Shown: positions 1-8,828, numbered from the stretch's first letter. The stretch is 64,000 bases of DNA from Brevundimonas sp. PAMC22021 (GCF_019443405.1 NZ_CP080376.1:2666001-2730000), one strand, 5' to 3'. The notes: generated by a model not told the origin, from the sequence alone. Numbers and translations are program-made.

Positions 1-111
1 CTTGATGCGCACGTTGACGCGCAGGGTGTCGCCCGGCTGGAATTCGGGAATGGTGCGATCGCCGAGGACGCGCGCCTTTTCTTCGGCAGCGAGTTGCTGG
101 AGAAGGTTCAT
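1..111 (-). CDS. rplS: 50S ribosomal protein L19, N-terminal part (cut by window edge)
   Basis: Only the first 37 codons lie in the window. The reading frame runs off the left edge. The peptide starts [14 protein letters not shown] and continues into a stretch ending [11 protein letters not shown], which is the usual L19 beginning: an N-terminal helix followed by the PGDTLRV strand. L19 sits at the interface of the 30S and 50S ribosomal subunits. It lies 36 bases downstream of trmD on the same strand, the usual end of the rpsP-rimM-trmD-rplS operon, which supports the call despite the short length. Confidence 0.93.
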   Translation of the reverse strand, partial: MNLLQQLAAEEKARVLGDRTIPEFQPGDTLRVNVRIK

Positions 112-147
112 GGTTCTTGTCTCCTGGGCTTTAGCGCCCTTTAGCTG

Positions 148-861
148 TCATTTGGCGGGGCGAGCGGCCCAGAGGTCCGGACGCCGTTCCCGCGTGGTCT
201 CTTCCCGCTGCGCCTGGCGCCACCGTTCGATCCTTGCGTGATCGCCCGACAGCAGCACCTCGGGTATCTCCAGCCCCTCGAACGTCCGCGGTCTCGTGTA
301 CTGCGGATGCTCCAGAAGCCCGTCCTCGAAGCTTTCGGTGCTCAGGCTCGCGGCCTGGCCCAGAACTCCGGGGATCAGTCGTACGCACGCCTCGATCACC
401 AGCATCGCCGCCGCCTCGCCGCCGGCGAGAACCGCGTCTCCGACGGAGACCTCCTCGAACCCGCGCGCGTCGAGCACGCGCTGGTCCACCCCCTCGAACC
501 GGCCGCAAAGGACGACAACGCCGTCCGATTTCGCCCAGTCCTTGACGCGCGCCTGGGTCAGGGGCCGACCCCGGGCGCTCATGTACAAAAGCGGCCGCCG
601 CGACCCGGAGTCGCCCTCGACAGAATCAAGAGCGCGGGCCACCACGTCCGCCTTCAACACGGCTCCCGGCCCGCCACCCGCGGGGGTGTCGTCCAGGAAG
701 CCGCGCTTATCGGTGGAAAAGTCGCGAATGTCCACTGTTTCCAGCGCCCACAGCCCCTTCTCCCGCCACGCCGTGCCGATCAGCGACACCCCCAACGCGC
801 CCGGAAAGGCCTCGGGGAACATGGTCAGGACGGTGGCGGTGAAGGGACGGGCGGCGGTCAT
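148..861 (-). CDS. trmD: tRNA (guanine-N1-)-methyltransferase TrmD
   Basis: TrmD methylates G37 next to the anticodon of tRNAs using S-adenosylmethionine, which prevents +1 frameshifting. The 237-residue protein has the normal length and the SPOUT-fold trefoil-knot motifs: [11 protein letters not shown] near 91-101, [11 protein letters not shown] at 118-128 and [10 protein letters not shown] at 140-149. A C-terminal part follows with LEHPQYTRP and a [14 protein letters not shown] segment. These are characteristic of the bacterial family. It is followed by rplS after 36 bases, as in many bacteria. No strong Shine-Dalgarno sequence is visible before the ATG. Confidence 0.97.
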   Translation of the reverse strand: MTAARPFTATVLTMFPEAFPGALGVSLIGTAWREKGLWALETVDIRDFSTDKRGFLDDTPAGGGPGAVLKADVVARALDSVEGDSGSRRPLLYMSARGRPLTQARVKDWAKSDGVVVLCGRFEGVDQRVLDARGFEEVSVGDAVLAGGEAAAMLVIEACVRLIPGVLGQAASLSTESFEDGLLEHPQYTRPRTFEGLEIPEVLLSGDHARIERWRQAQREETTRERRPDLWAARPAK

Positions 862-908
862 GGCGCGCGCTCATAGCGCAAAACCATCGGCCGCGCGCCT
901 GCGGCCAG

Positions 909-1541
909 TCAGGCTTGGGGGGCCGGCGGGATCAGGGCGTCGTCGGCCGCTGCCGCCCGACGATAGGCGTCCCGCGCCGTCAGTCGCGCCGCATAGGCGG
1001 TGAACGCCTCGCGCTCCGGCAGGGTCTTGAACTGCATGCCCCAGAGCACTTGGGAGCCCAGATAGACGTCGGCGGCCGTGAACCGCTCGCCGCACAGCCA
1101 GGGATCGGCCGAGGCGACGGCGCCTTCCAGCGCATCGACCATCTGCTCGAAAGAGCCGTAGCCCACCATGCCCGCGCGTTCGGCCGGAGCCAGCAGGTTC
1201 AGCGCCTTGGCCGTCACCGCCGCCTCCATCGGCCCGGCTGCGAAGAACAGCCAGCGGTAATAGAGGGCGCGCAGGGGATCGCTCGGCGCGGGCGCCAGTT
1301 CGGCCTGCGGAAAGGCGTCGGCCAGATAGGCGCAGATCGCCGCCGCCTCGGTCACCACAGCCTGGCCATGCACCAGGGTCGGCACCTTGCCCATCGGGTT
1401 GACGGCCAGGAACTCGGGGGACTTGAGCTGCTCAAAGGCCCGAACCTCCACCTGATAGGGCTGTTCGATCTCCTCCAGCATCCAGCGCGCGATGCGGCCC
1501 CGGGACATGGGATTGGTGTAGAGCACGAGGTCGTTGGTCAT
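909..1541 (-). CDS. glutathione S-transferase family protein
   Basis: A 210-residue cytosolic protein with an N-terminal thioredoxin-like GST domain (about 1-80, containing SRGRIARWML and the cis-Pro stretch MGKVPTLV) and an all-helical C-terminal domain (about 88-205). Such enzymes conjugate or transfer glutathione to electrophiles, but the substrate cannot be told from sequence. The start ATG is preceded by a GGAGAGA ribosome binding site. It follows the DUF885 gene (22 bases between them) on the same strand, so co-transcription is plausible. gshB, for glutathione synthesis, lies about 9 kb away and is not linked. Confidence 0.9.
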   Translation of the reverse strand: MTNDLVLYTNPMSRGRIARWMLEEIEQPYQVEVRAFEQLKSPEFLAVNPMGKVPTLVHGQAVVTEAAAICAYLADAFPQAELAPAPSDPLRALYYRWLFFAAGPMEAAVTAKALNLLAPAERAGMVGYGSFEQMVDALEGAVASADPWLCGERFTAADVYLGSQVLWGMQFKTLPEREAFTAYAARLTARDAYRRAAAADDALIPPAPQA

Positions 1542-1563
1542 GGCGTGTGTCTCTCCATTATCT

Positions 1564-3423
1564 TCAGGATTGGCCGCCGCCCGCCGCGATCCAGGCGTCG
1601 ACCTGTTCCTCCAGCACGTCCAGCGGCACCGAGCCCGAGCCCAGCACGACCGCGTGGAAGGCCTTGATGTCGAAGCGGTCGCCCAGCGCCGCGCGCGCCT
1701 TGTCGCGCAATTCCTCGATCTTCAGCTCGCCGATCTTGTAGCTGGTCGCCTGGCCCGGGTTGGTGATGTAGCGCTCGACCTCCTTGACGATGTCGCGCTC
1801 GCTCAGGAGCGAGTTCTGGCGGAAGTAGTCGATGGCCTGTTCGCGCGACCACCGCTTGGCGTGCAGGCCCGTATCGGTGACCAGCCGCACCGCCCGCCAC
1901 AGCTCGGTCGAGAGCCGGCCGAAGTCGGAGTAGGGGTCCTGGTAGAAGCCCATCTCCTTGCCCAGTCCCTCGGCGTACAGGCCCCAGCCTTCGGCATAGG
2001 CGCCGTATCCGCCGAAGCGACGAAAGCGAGGCATCTCGCCCAACTCCTGCGCATAGGCGATCTGGAAATGGTGGCCGGGCGCGCCCTCGTGATAGCTGAT
2101 GCCTTCGATCTGCGGCTTCAGCACCTGGGTCATGTCCGACAGGTTGACGTAGTAGATGCCCGGCCGCGACCCGTCGGGCGCAGGGGCATTGTAGAAGGCG
2201 ATGGACGCGGTGGCCTCGCGGAACGGCTCCACCGCTCGCACCTCAAGTTCAGCCTCGGGCAGGGTCGAGAACCACTGCGGCGCCGCCGCCATGACCTGGG
2301 TGATAAAGGCCCGCGCGTCCGTCAGATACTGTTCCTTGCCTTCCGGCGTGTTCGGATACTGGAAGCGGGGGTCCGTCTTCAGGAAAACAAAGAAGTCCTG
2401 CAGCGAGCCCGTGAAACCGACCTGCGCCTTGATCGCCTCCATCTCGGCCTGGATGCGCGCGACCTCGCTCAGGCCGATGTCGTGGATCTGGTCCGCCGTC
2501 AGTTCGGTGGTGGTCGAGAGCTGCAGGCGGGCGTTGTAGTAGGCCTTCCCGTTCGGCAGGCGCCAGACGCCGGCGTTCCGGTCGGGCATGGCCTCGGCCC
2601 GCGTCTGCAGTTCGCCCAGCGCCGCAAGCACCGTGTCGTAGCCTCGGCGGAACGGTCCGGTCAGGGCGGCGCGCGCCTCGTCCAGAAGAGCGGCCTTGGC
2701 GGCGGCGTCGGCGTCCAGCGCCTCGACCTTTTCGTTGAAATCGGCCCATACCGGGTTGTCCTCGCCATCGTCGAACGGCGCGCCCGCGATCACCTGACGC
2801 GTATTGGCGATGGACGGGGCGAAGACGAAGGCCGGCGAGATCACGCCCTTGTCGGCCCGCGCCTTTAGCACCGTCGTGACCTCGCCCATGACGCGTTCGG
2901 CTTCGCGGATGCGCGCCACATAGGCGCGGGCGTCCTCGACGCTGTCCACCGCGTGCTCGTTGATCAGGAACACCGGCAGGCCGGTGGTCGGATTGCGGTT
3001 GGCGGCGAACAGATAGCCCCAGTCGCGCCATTGCTCGCCCAGCCGGCTCTGCACCACGCCGTGCTCGAACAGCCGCCAGCTGACCTGGCTCTGCGGCGAC
3101 AGCGCGTCGTAATCGAAGCCGGCCTTCATCTCCGCCAGCTGCCGTTCGGCCAGCGCCTGGCCCTGCGCCGAGCCGGCGTCGGTGTAGTCGTCCAGCTTGT
3201 CGTAGTCGGTCTTGATCCCCAGCGAGGTCATGCTTTCGGGGCTGAGCGCCAGCGACTGGTCGAAGGCCGTCTCGAACCAGGCGGCGAGACGCGCGTCCTC
3301 GCCCTGCGCGGCGGCTTGCGTCGCCGGACCCGCTTGCGCCCCCGCAACGCCTTGCGCCCAAGCCGCCGGCGCGGCTGACAGCGTGGCCAGCACGGCGGTT
3401 GTAACCATCAAAAATCGGCGCAT
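1564..3423 (-). CDS. secreted DUF885-family protein (metallopeptidase-like)
   Basis: A 619-residue exported protein. The start is placed at the ATG giving MRRFLMV because GGGGGAG lies six bases upstream; an upstream in-frame TTG would run through that ribosome binding site. A signal peptide ends near AAWAQ. The body matches DUF885, with a conserved ISYHEGAPGHHFQ stretch near residue 445 that looks like an HExxxGHH zinc-binding site, followed by an AYAEGWGLYAEGLG segment. Members are thought to be zinc peptidases or carboxypeptidase-like enzymes; activity here is inferred. Predicted location is the periplasm. It is followed at once by the glutathione S-transferase gene. Confidence 0.9.
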   Translation of the reverse strand: MRRFLMVTTAVLATLSAAPAAWAQGVAGAQAGPATQAAAQGEDARLAAWFETAFDQSLALSPESMTSLGIKTDYDKLDDYTDAGSAQGQALAERQLAEMKAGFDYDALSPQSQVSWRLFEHGVVQSRLGEQWRDWGYLFAANRNPTTGLPVFLINEHAVDSVEDARAYVARIREAERVMGEVTTVLKARADKGVISPAFVFAPSIANTRQVIAGAPFDDGEDNPVWADFNEKVEALDADAAAKAALLDEARAALTGPFRRGYDTVLAALGELQTRAEAMPDRNAGVWRLPNGKAYYNARLQLSTTTELTADQIHDIGLSEVARIQAEMEAIKAQVGFTGSLQDFFVFLKTDPRFQYPNTPEGKEQYLTDARAFITQVMAAAPQWFSTLPEAELEVRAVEPFREATASIAFYNAPAPDGSRPGIYYVNLSDMTQVLKPQIEGISYHEGAPGHHFQIAYAQELGEMPRFRRFGGYGAYAEGWGLYAEGLGKEMGFYQDPYSDFGRLSTELWRAVRLVTDTGLHAKRWSREQAIDYFRQNSLLSERDIVKEVERYITNPGQATSYKIGELKIEELRDKARAALGDRFDIKAFHAVVLGSGSVPLDVLEEQVDAWIAAGGGQS

Positions 3424-3535
3424 CGGCGGCTCCCCCAAGAACGGCAGGGAGCTTCACAGGGCACGCTCTCCGACGCAAGTTACCGAAGCGTCAGATGCGC
3501 GGCTGCAACACCTTCATCCGCTTCATCATCGTCAT

Positions 3536-3560
3536 GCAACCCGAGCCGGGGGTCGGCGTT
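3536..3560 (+). promoter_or_regulatory. near-match EcfG-type promoter upstream of the entericidin-like gene
   Basis: GCAAC, 16 bases, then CGTT. This differs from the alphaproteobacterial general-stress consensus (GGAAC-N16/17-CGTT) by one base in the -35 element. The -10 element ends 31 bases before the ATG of the small lipoprotein gene. Entericidin-type genes are often stress controlled, so the site is plausible, but one mismatch makes it weaker than the other five sites in this window. Confidence 0.4.
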
Positions 3561-3591
3561 TTCAGAGCTTCACCGTTTAGGGATACCCAAA

Positions 3592-3729
3592 ATGCGCAAG
3601 ATCATCGCTCTGTCCGTCGTCGCCGCCGCCCTGGCCGTGTCGGCTTGCAACACCATCTCGGGCGCCGGCCGCGACGTCTCGGCCGCCGGTTCGGCCGTGA
3701 CCTCGGGCGCTGAAGACGCCAAGAACTAA
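3592..3729 (+). CDS. entericidin A/B-family small lipoprotein
   Basis: A 45-residue lipoprotein precursor. It has a Met-Arg-Lys start, a hydrophobic stretch and the lipobox AVSAC with the modified Cys at residue 19, followed by NTISGAGRDVSAAG, the pattern of the entericidin (EcnA/EcnB) family. In enteric bacteria these are small membrane toxin/antidote lipoproteins expressed in stationary phase. The role in alphaproteobacteria is unclear, and only one copy is present here. An AGGGA ribosome binding site precedes the ATG and a strong terminator follows, so it is probably a single-gene transcript. It lies divergent to the DUF885 gene. Confidence 0.88.
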   Translation: MRKIIALSVVAAALAVSACNTISGAGRDVSAAGSAVTSGAEDAKN

Positions 3730-3753
3730 GTCGATCCTTCGACGGTTCGGAAC

Positions 3754-3784
3754 AGGGCCCGCCGGTCGCCGGCGGGCCCTTTTT
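3754..3784 (+). terminator. Rho-independent terminator after the entericidin-like gene
   Basis: A perfect 12-base-pair stem (AGGGCCCGCCGG with CCGGCGGGCCCT), a three-base loop and a T run. It lies between the convergent entericidin-like and ampG genes. The T run serves the plus strand only. Confidence 0.93.
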
Positions 3785-5532
3785 CATGTCTGCGCCGGTT
3801 CGACCCGGGCCACGTCGCTCTCGGCCTGGTTCGACAGACGGGCCTGAAGCGCCGTCTGCTTGCGCGCCACGATAAAGGCGAGGATCACGGCGAAGACACC
3901 GATCGCGGTCGAGTACAGGAAGAACGTCACATAGCCGGCGCCCAGGGCCTCCCGCGTGACGCCGCTGGTCGCCGCGCCCGCCGCCAGCGAGCCTTCCGGC
4001 AACCCCGCAAACAGCGCGCGAAGGCCCGAGAACGGTCCCGAGCCCTCCGCCGCCCGCGCCGAAGCCTCGACGATGCGGCCGGACTGCGAGGCGATCAGCT
4101 TGCCGGGCAGGGCATACAGCGAGCTGAACAGCGCATATTGGGTCGCGGTGAAGCCGATCGAGGTCAGGCTGGACATATAGGCGATCAAGGCGGTGCCGGC
4201 GTAGCCGGTGGCCAGGTTGTCGACGCCGATGGCGACGAACAGCGCCTGCAGGCTGGGTCCCTGCGTCGCCAGCCAGGCGAACACCAGGTTGGACACCGGG
4301 CTCATGAAGGCGCCGATCACCATGGTGCGGATCAGGCCCAGCCTGGCCACCGACCAGCCGCCGACGAGCACGCCCAGCGTCGTCATCACCACGCCGAACA
4401 CCTTTCGCACTTCCGCCAGCTCGGTCTTGGTGAAGCCGAGGTCCAGGTAGAACGGGTTCATGATGTTCAGCACGAAGTCAGCCAGGCGATAGACGCAGAT
4501 CAGCGCCAGGATCAGCGTCGCCACGCCCGAGAACCGCCGATAGAAATCGCGCAACGGCTCTCCGAACGATCCCGCCAGATAGGCGCCCGGCCGCGTGCGC
4601 AGGCGCGGGATCGGCCAGCAGGCCAGCACCAGCAGGCTCAAGCCCCCGAACACCGAGGCGACCTGCAGATAGACGCCCTCCGGCCGCGCTTCCCAGGCGG
4701 CGGCCACGGCCTCGCGCCCGCCGTCGCTCAAACCGAACAGGGACAACAGCGCGTTCAGCGGACCCGGTTGGCCGGTCAGGCCGGAGCCGATCACGCAGGC
4801 CGCAGCGGCGATGACCAGCAGCCGCGCGATCCACTCCAGCCCTTCCAGCGCGGGACGCGATGGCGCGTCGCCCACGGGGATGCGGCGCACCTCATGGGCC
4901 TTCTCGCGCGGGGCGAACAGCACGCCGGCGACGCCGAAGCCCATCAGCGCCGCCATCACCGCATAGGACAGGTTCCAGTTGTAGAGGTCGGCCAGGACTA
5001 GCGGCACGGCGCCGGCCACGATCATGGCGACGCGGTATCCCATCTGATAGGCGGCGGCCATGGCGCCGTGGCGGCTGTCGTCGGCGGCCTCGATCCGCCA
5101 GGCGTCGATGACGATGTCCTGGGTCGCACCAAAGAAGCCGACCAGGGTGGCGAACAGCGCCACCTGCAGCAGGGCGTTCGCCGGATCGAGGCCCGAGATC
5201 GCCCAGAGGCCCAGGATGATCACGACCTGCGTCGTCAGCATCCAGGCCCGCCTGTGACCCAGGAGGCGCGTCAGGCCGGGAATCGCCGTCCGGTCGATCA
5301 GCGGCGCCCAGACGAACTTCAGCGAATAGGACAGGGTGGCGAGCGCGAAGAAGCCGATCACCTCCAGCGACAGGCCGCTTTCCCGCAGCCAGGCCGACAG
5401 GGTGTCAAAGATCAGCAGGTTCGGCAGGCCGGCCGAAAACCCGAGCAGCAGCATGATGAACACCCGCCGCTCGCCGTAGACCGCCAGGCCCCCAAGGCGA
5501 GAGGCGGACTTGGGCGAGGCGGCGTCGGTCAT
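3784..5532 (-). CDS. ampG: AmpG-type muropeptide permease (MFS transporter)
   Basis: A 582-residue membrane protein of the major facilitator superfamily with about 12-14 hydrophobic segments. It begins MTDAASPKSA; an upstream extension of the frame lacks membrane character and runs toward the kinase gene. AmpG-like features include FSAGLPNLLIF in helix 1, FVWAPLIDR after helix 2 and ATQDIVIDAWRIE. AmpG imports anhydro-muropeptides released from peptidoglycan and feeds cell-wall recycling and, in many bacteria, beta-lactamase induction. No ampR or beta-lactamase gene is visible nearby. A hybrid histidine kinase ends 41 bases upstream on the same strand. Confidence 0.92.
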   Translation of the reverse strand: MTDAASPKSASRLGGLAVYGERRVFIMLLLGFSAGLPNLLIFDTLSAWLRESGLSLEVIGFFALATLSYSLKFVWAPLIDRTAIPGLTRLLGHRRAWMLTTQVVIILGLWAISGLDPANALLQVALFATLVGFFGATQDIVIDAWRIEAADDSRHGAMAAAYQMGYRVAMIVAGAVPLVLADLYNWNLSYAVMAALMGFGVAGVLFAPREKAHEVRRIPVGDAPSRPALEGLEWIARLLVIAAAACVIGSGLTGQPGPLNALLSLFGLSDGGREAVAAAWEARPEGVYLQVASVFGGLSLLVLACWPIPRLRTRPGAYLAGSFGEPLRDFYRRFSGVATLILALICVYRLADFVLNIMNPFYLDLGFTKTELAEVRKVFGVVMTTLGVLVGGWSVARLGLIRTMVIGAFMSPVSNLVFAWLATQGPSLQALFVAIGVDNLATGYAGTALIAYMSSLTSIGFTATQYALFSSLYALPGKLIASQSGRIVEASARAAEGSGPFSGLRALFAGLPEGSLAAGAATSGVTREALGAGYVTFFLYSTAIGVFAVILAFIVARKQTALQARLSNQAESDVARVEPAQT

Positions 5533-5573
5533 GCGGCTTACGGCTCCGGCGGCGGCCGGATCGCGGCCGTCGT

Positions 5574-7106
5574 TTACTGTCCGGCGACCTTGGCGCGAAC
5601 GGCCCCGCCCGTCCAGCGCGCCAGCGCCGCGCGCAGGGCCTCGGGCTCCAGCGGCTTGGCCAGGTGGTCGTCCATGCCGGCCTCCAGGCACAGGCGGCGA
5701 TCCTCGGCGAAGGCGTTGGCGGTCAGGGCCAGGATCGGGGTGCGATCGCCGCCCGAGCGAATGATGCGCGCCGCCGAGGGGCCGTCCAGGCCCGGCATGC
5801 GCATGTCCATGAACACGAGGTCGTAGCGCGCGCGTTTCAGCGCCTCGATGGCTTCGTCGCCCGAGCCGGCGGTTTCGACCACGCAGCCTTCGCGGCGCAG
5901 CAGGGTGCGGGCCAGAAGGGCGCCGACCGGATTGTCCTCGGCCAGCAGCACGCGCACGCCGGCGAAGCGGACGGGCTGGACGCGGTCGTCCTCGACCGGC
6001 GCCTGAGGAGCGGCCTCAGACGGCGACCGCTGCGCCGCCAGCACGCGTTCAGCCAGCGAGGCGCGGCGCAGCGGCTTGATCAGATAGCCGCTGAAGCCGA
6101 CCGAACGATATCGGGCTATCAGTTCGCGCTCGCCCGGCTTCAGCAGCACAATGGCGCGTGCGCCGGCGGGCGCCTCGACCAGCGGCCGGCCCTCCCGCGC
6201 GGCCAGGGCGTGATCGACCAGGACCACGGGCGCCTCATCCGTCACCGTTCCGCCGGACGCCTCGATCTGGACCGCGGCGGAAGCCTCGACCAGCGGATCG
6301 TGGATGCGCAAGGCGACGGCGCAACCGCTCAGAGGGCGGTCGCGCGCTATTGCTGTGGCCTCGAAGGCGGCCTCGAAACGGAAGCGCGCCCCGGGGCCGT
6401 CCGGCCGGTCCTCGACCCAGACCTTGCCGTCCATGGCCTGGGCCAGGCGACGCACCACCGCCAGGCCCAGGCCCGCGCCGTCGACGCGCACCGCGTCGGA
6501 CGCATCGGCGTGACCAAACTCTTCAAAGATGCGGCCGCGCGCCTCGATCGGCACCCCGGGGCCGGTGTCCTCGACCACAAAGGCCAGGCGCGGCCGCGCG
6601 CGCGTGCCGCCGCAGCGTTCGATGCCGATGCGCACGCCGCCGGTTTGCGTGAACTTCACCGCATTGCCGGCCAGGTTGAACAGGATCTGACGCAGACGGC
6701 CGTCGTCGGCGATCACGTCCGGCGCATCGCCCGCGACCGACCAGGCGATCTCCAGCCCCTTGTCGTGCGCGCGGGGGCTGAGCAGTTCGGCCACGCCACG
6801 CGCCAGACCTTCCAGATCGACTGGCGCCAGATCGAACTCCAGCCTGCCGGCCTCCAGCCTGGCGTAGTCCAGAAGGTCGTTGACTAGGCCCAGCAGGTGT
6901 TCGGCCGACTGCAGCGCATTGTCGGCATAGGCGCGCTGCGCTCCGTCCAGCCGCGTGCGCTGCAACAGGCCGATCATGCCGATGACGCCGTTCAGGGGCG
7001 TGCGCATCTCGTGGCTCATCAGCCGGAGGAACTGCTGGCCCGCCGGATCGACGTCGGCGGCAGGCGGCGTCGGCGTCTTGCGGGGCTTCCGGGCGGCCTG
7101 GGTCAT
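5574..7106 (-). CDS. soluble hybrid histidine kinase with receiver domain
   Basis: A 510-residue protein with no membrane segment or recognisable sensor domain. The dimerisation/phosphotransfer domain begins near residue 25, with His32 in SHEMRTPLNG. The ATP-binding domain spans about 100-250, with the N box around Asn148 and EDTGPGVP and GAGLGLAV motifs. Residues 258-357 look like a decayed receiver that keeps the lysine motif YLIKPL (Lys344) but lacks the phosphorylatable Asp. A complete receiver spans about 385-497, with the acidic AEDN stretch, Asp434 in VFMDMRMPG and Lys484. A GGGAG ribosome binding site precedes the ATG. The signal is unknown; it probably acts through a separate phosphotransfer protein. 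Confidence 0.93.
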   Translation of the reverse strand: MTQAARKPRKTPTPPAADVDPAGQQFLRLMSHEMRTPLNGVIGMIGLLQRTRLDGAQRAYADNALQSAEHLLGLVNDLLDYARLEAGRLEFDLAPVDLEGLARGVAELLSPRAHDKGLEIAWSVAGDAPDVIADDGRLRQILFNLAGNAVKFTQTGGVRIGIERCGGTRARPRLAFVVEDTGPGVPIEARGRIFEEFGHADASDAVRVDGAGLGLAVVRRLAQAMDGKVWVEDRPDGPGARFRFEAAFEATAIARDRPLSGCAVALRIHDPLVEASAAVQIEASGGTVTDEAPVVLVDHALAAREGRPLVEAPAGARAIVLLKPGERELIARYRSVGFSGYLIKPLRRASLAERVLAAQRSPSEAAPQAPVEDDRVQPVRFAGVRVLLAEDNPVGALLARTLLRREGCVVETAGSGDEAIEALKRARYDLVFMDMRMPGLDGPSAARIIRSGGDRTPILALTANAFAEDRRLCLEAGMDDHLAKPLEPEALRAALARWTGGAVRAKVAGQ

Positions 7107-7147
7107 GCGCGTCTCCCACGTGCGGGGCCGAGCATGGTCAGCGAAGC

Positions 7148-7163
7148 GTTAAGGATGATGTAA
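7148..7163 (-). promoter_or_regulatory. CtrA-like site upstream of the hybrid kinase gene
   Basis: Read on the minus strand this is TTAC, seven bases, TTAAC. It is one base from the Caulobacter CtrA consensus TTAA-N7-TTAAC and lies about 40 bases upstream of the kinase start. A single near-match of this kind can occur by chance. Confidence 0.3.
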
Positions 7164-7170
7164 GCGGCGT

Positions 7171-8766
7171 CTAGTGGACGAAGGGCGTCTGCGCTTCCTC
7201 GCGCACCCCCATGCCGCGTGCGGACGTGGCGCGATCGAAGTCGCCCTGGGCGTCCATGGTGGTGCGGCGATAGATCAGGGCCTCGGCGATGTGGCGGCGC
7301 AGCACGCCCGCCGATCCGTCCAGGTCGGCGATGGTGCGGGCCAGGCGCAGGGTGCGGGTCCAGCCCCGCGCGGTCAGGCCGCCGGCCTCGCCCGCACGCA
7401 TCAGCAGGGCCCGTCCAGCCTCGTCCGGCGTGGCGAACCGGTCCAGCAGCTCGCCCCCCGCCCGGGCGTTGACCCCGGGATCAAGGCCGGCCTCGCGCAT
7501 CCGATCCTCGCCCATGGCGCGGGCGGCGGCGACGCGCGCCCGCGCCTCCGCCGTGCCCTCCGCCGGCGGAGGCAGCGCCATGTCGGCGGCGGTCACCGGC
7601 GGCGTCTCCACCGTCAGGTCGATGCGGTCGAACATCGGCCCGGAGATGCGGTTCTGGTAGTCGCGCTGGCAGCGCGGAGCCTTGCCGCAGGCGCCCCGTC
7701 CCGCCCCGCCCAGGCCGCAGCGGCAGGGATTCATGGCGGCCACCAGCTGGAACCGCGCCGGATAGCGCACATGGGCGTTCGCCCGCGCCACCACGATCTC
7801 GCCCGTCTCGAGCGGCTGGCGCAGGCTGTCCAGCGCCTGGGCGCTGTATTCCGGCAGTTCGTCCAGGAACAGCACGCCGTTGTGCGCCAGCGACGCCTCG
7901 CCGGGCTTGGCCTTGGCCCCTCCGCCGGTCAGGGCGGCCATGGAGGCGGAGTGGTGCGGGCTGCGGAACGGCCGGTCGCGCGTCAGCGTCCCGCGCTCGA
8001 TCAGGCCGGCCACCGACCAGACCATGGAGGTCTCCAACAGCTCCTGCGAGGTCAGCGGCGGCAACAGGCCGGGCAGGCGCTGGGCCATCATCGACTTGCC
8101 GGAGCCCGGCGGACCCATGAACAGGATGTTGTGGCCGCCGGCCGCCGCGATCTCCAGCGCGCGCTTGGCGCTTTCCTGACCCTTGACCTCGCGCAGGTCG
8201 GGGACGACCCCGCCCTCGACCATGGCGCCCGGCTCGGGCGGACGCAGCACCTGGGCGCCCTTGAAGTGGTTGACCAGTCCGATCAGGGAGCGGGGCGCCA
8301 GGATGCGCGCATCGCCGGCCCAGGCCGCCTCCGGCCCGTTCACCTCGGGACAGATCAGGCCCAGCCCCATGCCGTCCACCGCCACGGCGGCGGGCAGGGC
8401 GCCGCCCACGCGTGCGATCTGCCCGTCCAGCCCCAGCTCGCCAATGGCCGCCCAGCCGTCCAGCGCGTCGGGCGCGATCACCCCCATCGCCGCCATCAGC
8501 GCCAGAGCGATCGGCAGGTCGAAGTGGCTGCCTTCCTTGGGCAGGTCGGCCGGCGCCAGATTGGCGATGATCCGCTGCGACGGCAGGGCCAGGCCGATGC
8601 CGGCAAAGGCGCCGCGCACCCGCTCGCGGCTTTCGGCCACCGCCTTGTCGGGCAGGCCGACGATGGTGAAGATGGTCTGCTGGTTTTGACCGACCAGCTG
8701 CACCTCCACGTCCACGCGCCGCGCCTCGACCCCGTCAAAGGCCACCGTCACCACCCGCGCGACCAT
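7171..8766 (-). CDS. comM: ComM/YifB-family Mg-chelatase-like AAA+ ATPase
   Basis: A 531-residue protein of normal family length plus a short tail. It has an N-terminal Lon-like/ChlI domain (about 1-160, with IFTIVGLPDKAV), then a Mg-chelatase AAA+ core with Walker A GPPGSGKS near 218-225, Walker B VLFLDELPE near 300, the AAMNPCRCG motif and a cysteine pair region characteristic of YifB. A C-terminal helical domain follows with RTLRLARTIADLDG. ComM is known as a hexameric helicase driving branch migration of recombination intermediates during natural transformation. A perfect SOS operator lies 25 bases upstream, implying LexA control. Confidence 0.95.
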   Translation of the reverse strand: MVARVVTVAFDGVEARRVDVEVQLVGQNQQTIFTIVGLPDKAVAESRERVRGAFAGIGLALPSQRIIANLAPADLPKEGSHFDLPIALALMAAMGVIAPDALDGWAAIGELGLDGQIARVGGALPAAVAVDGMGLGLICPEVNGPEAAWAGDARILAPRSLIGLVNHFKGAQVLRPPEPGAMVEGGVVPDLREVKGQESAKRALEIAAAGGHNILFMGPPGSGKSMMAQRLPGLLPPLTSQELLETSMVWSVAGLIERGTLTRDRPFRSPHHSASMAALTGGGAKAKPGEASLAHNGVLFLDELPEYSAQALDSLRQPLETGEIVVARANAHVRYPARFQLVAAMNPCRCGLGGAGRGACGKAPRCQRDYQNRISGPMFDRIDLTVETPPVTAADMALPPPAEGTAEARARVAAARAMGEDRMREAGLDPGVNARAGGELLDRFATPDEAGRALLMRAGEAGGLTARGWTRTLRLARTIADLDGSAGVLRRHIAEALIYRRTTMDAQGDFDRATSARGMGVREEAQTPFVH

Positions 8767-8790
8767 GCCGTTCCTCCATAAACCCGAGAA

Positions 8791-8805
8791 GAACGAACCA
8801 TGAAC
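8791..8805 (-). promoter_or_regulatory. LexA (SOS) operator upstream of comM
   Basis: On the minus strand this is GTTC, seven bases, GTTC, an exact match to the direct-repeat SOS box of alphaproteobacteria including Caulobacter. It sits 25 bases upstream of the comM start codon, within normal operator distance. ComM acts on recombination intermediates, so SOS control fits. Confidence 0.75.
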
Positions 8806-8828
8806 TCAGATCGATTGCAAGAGCGGCG

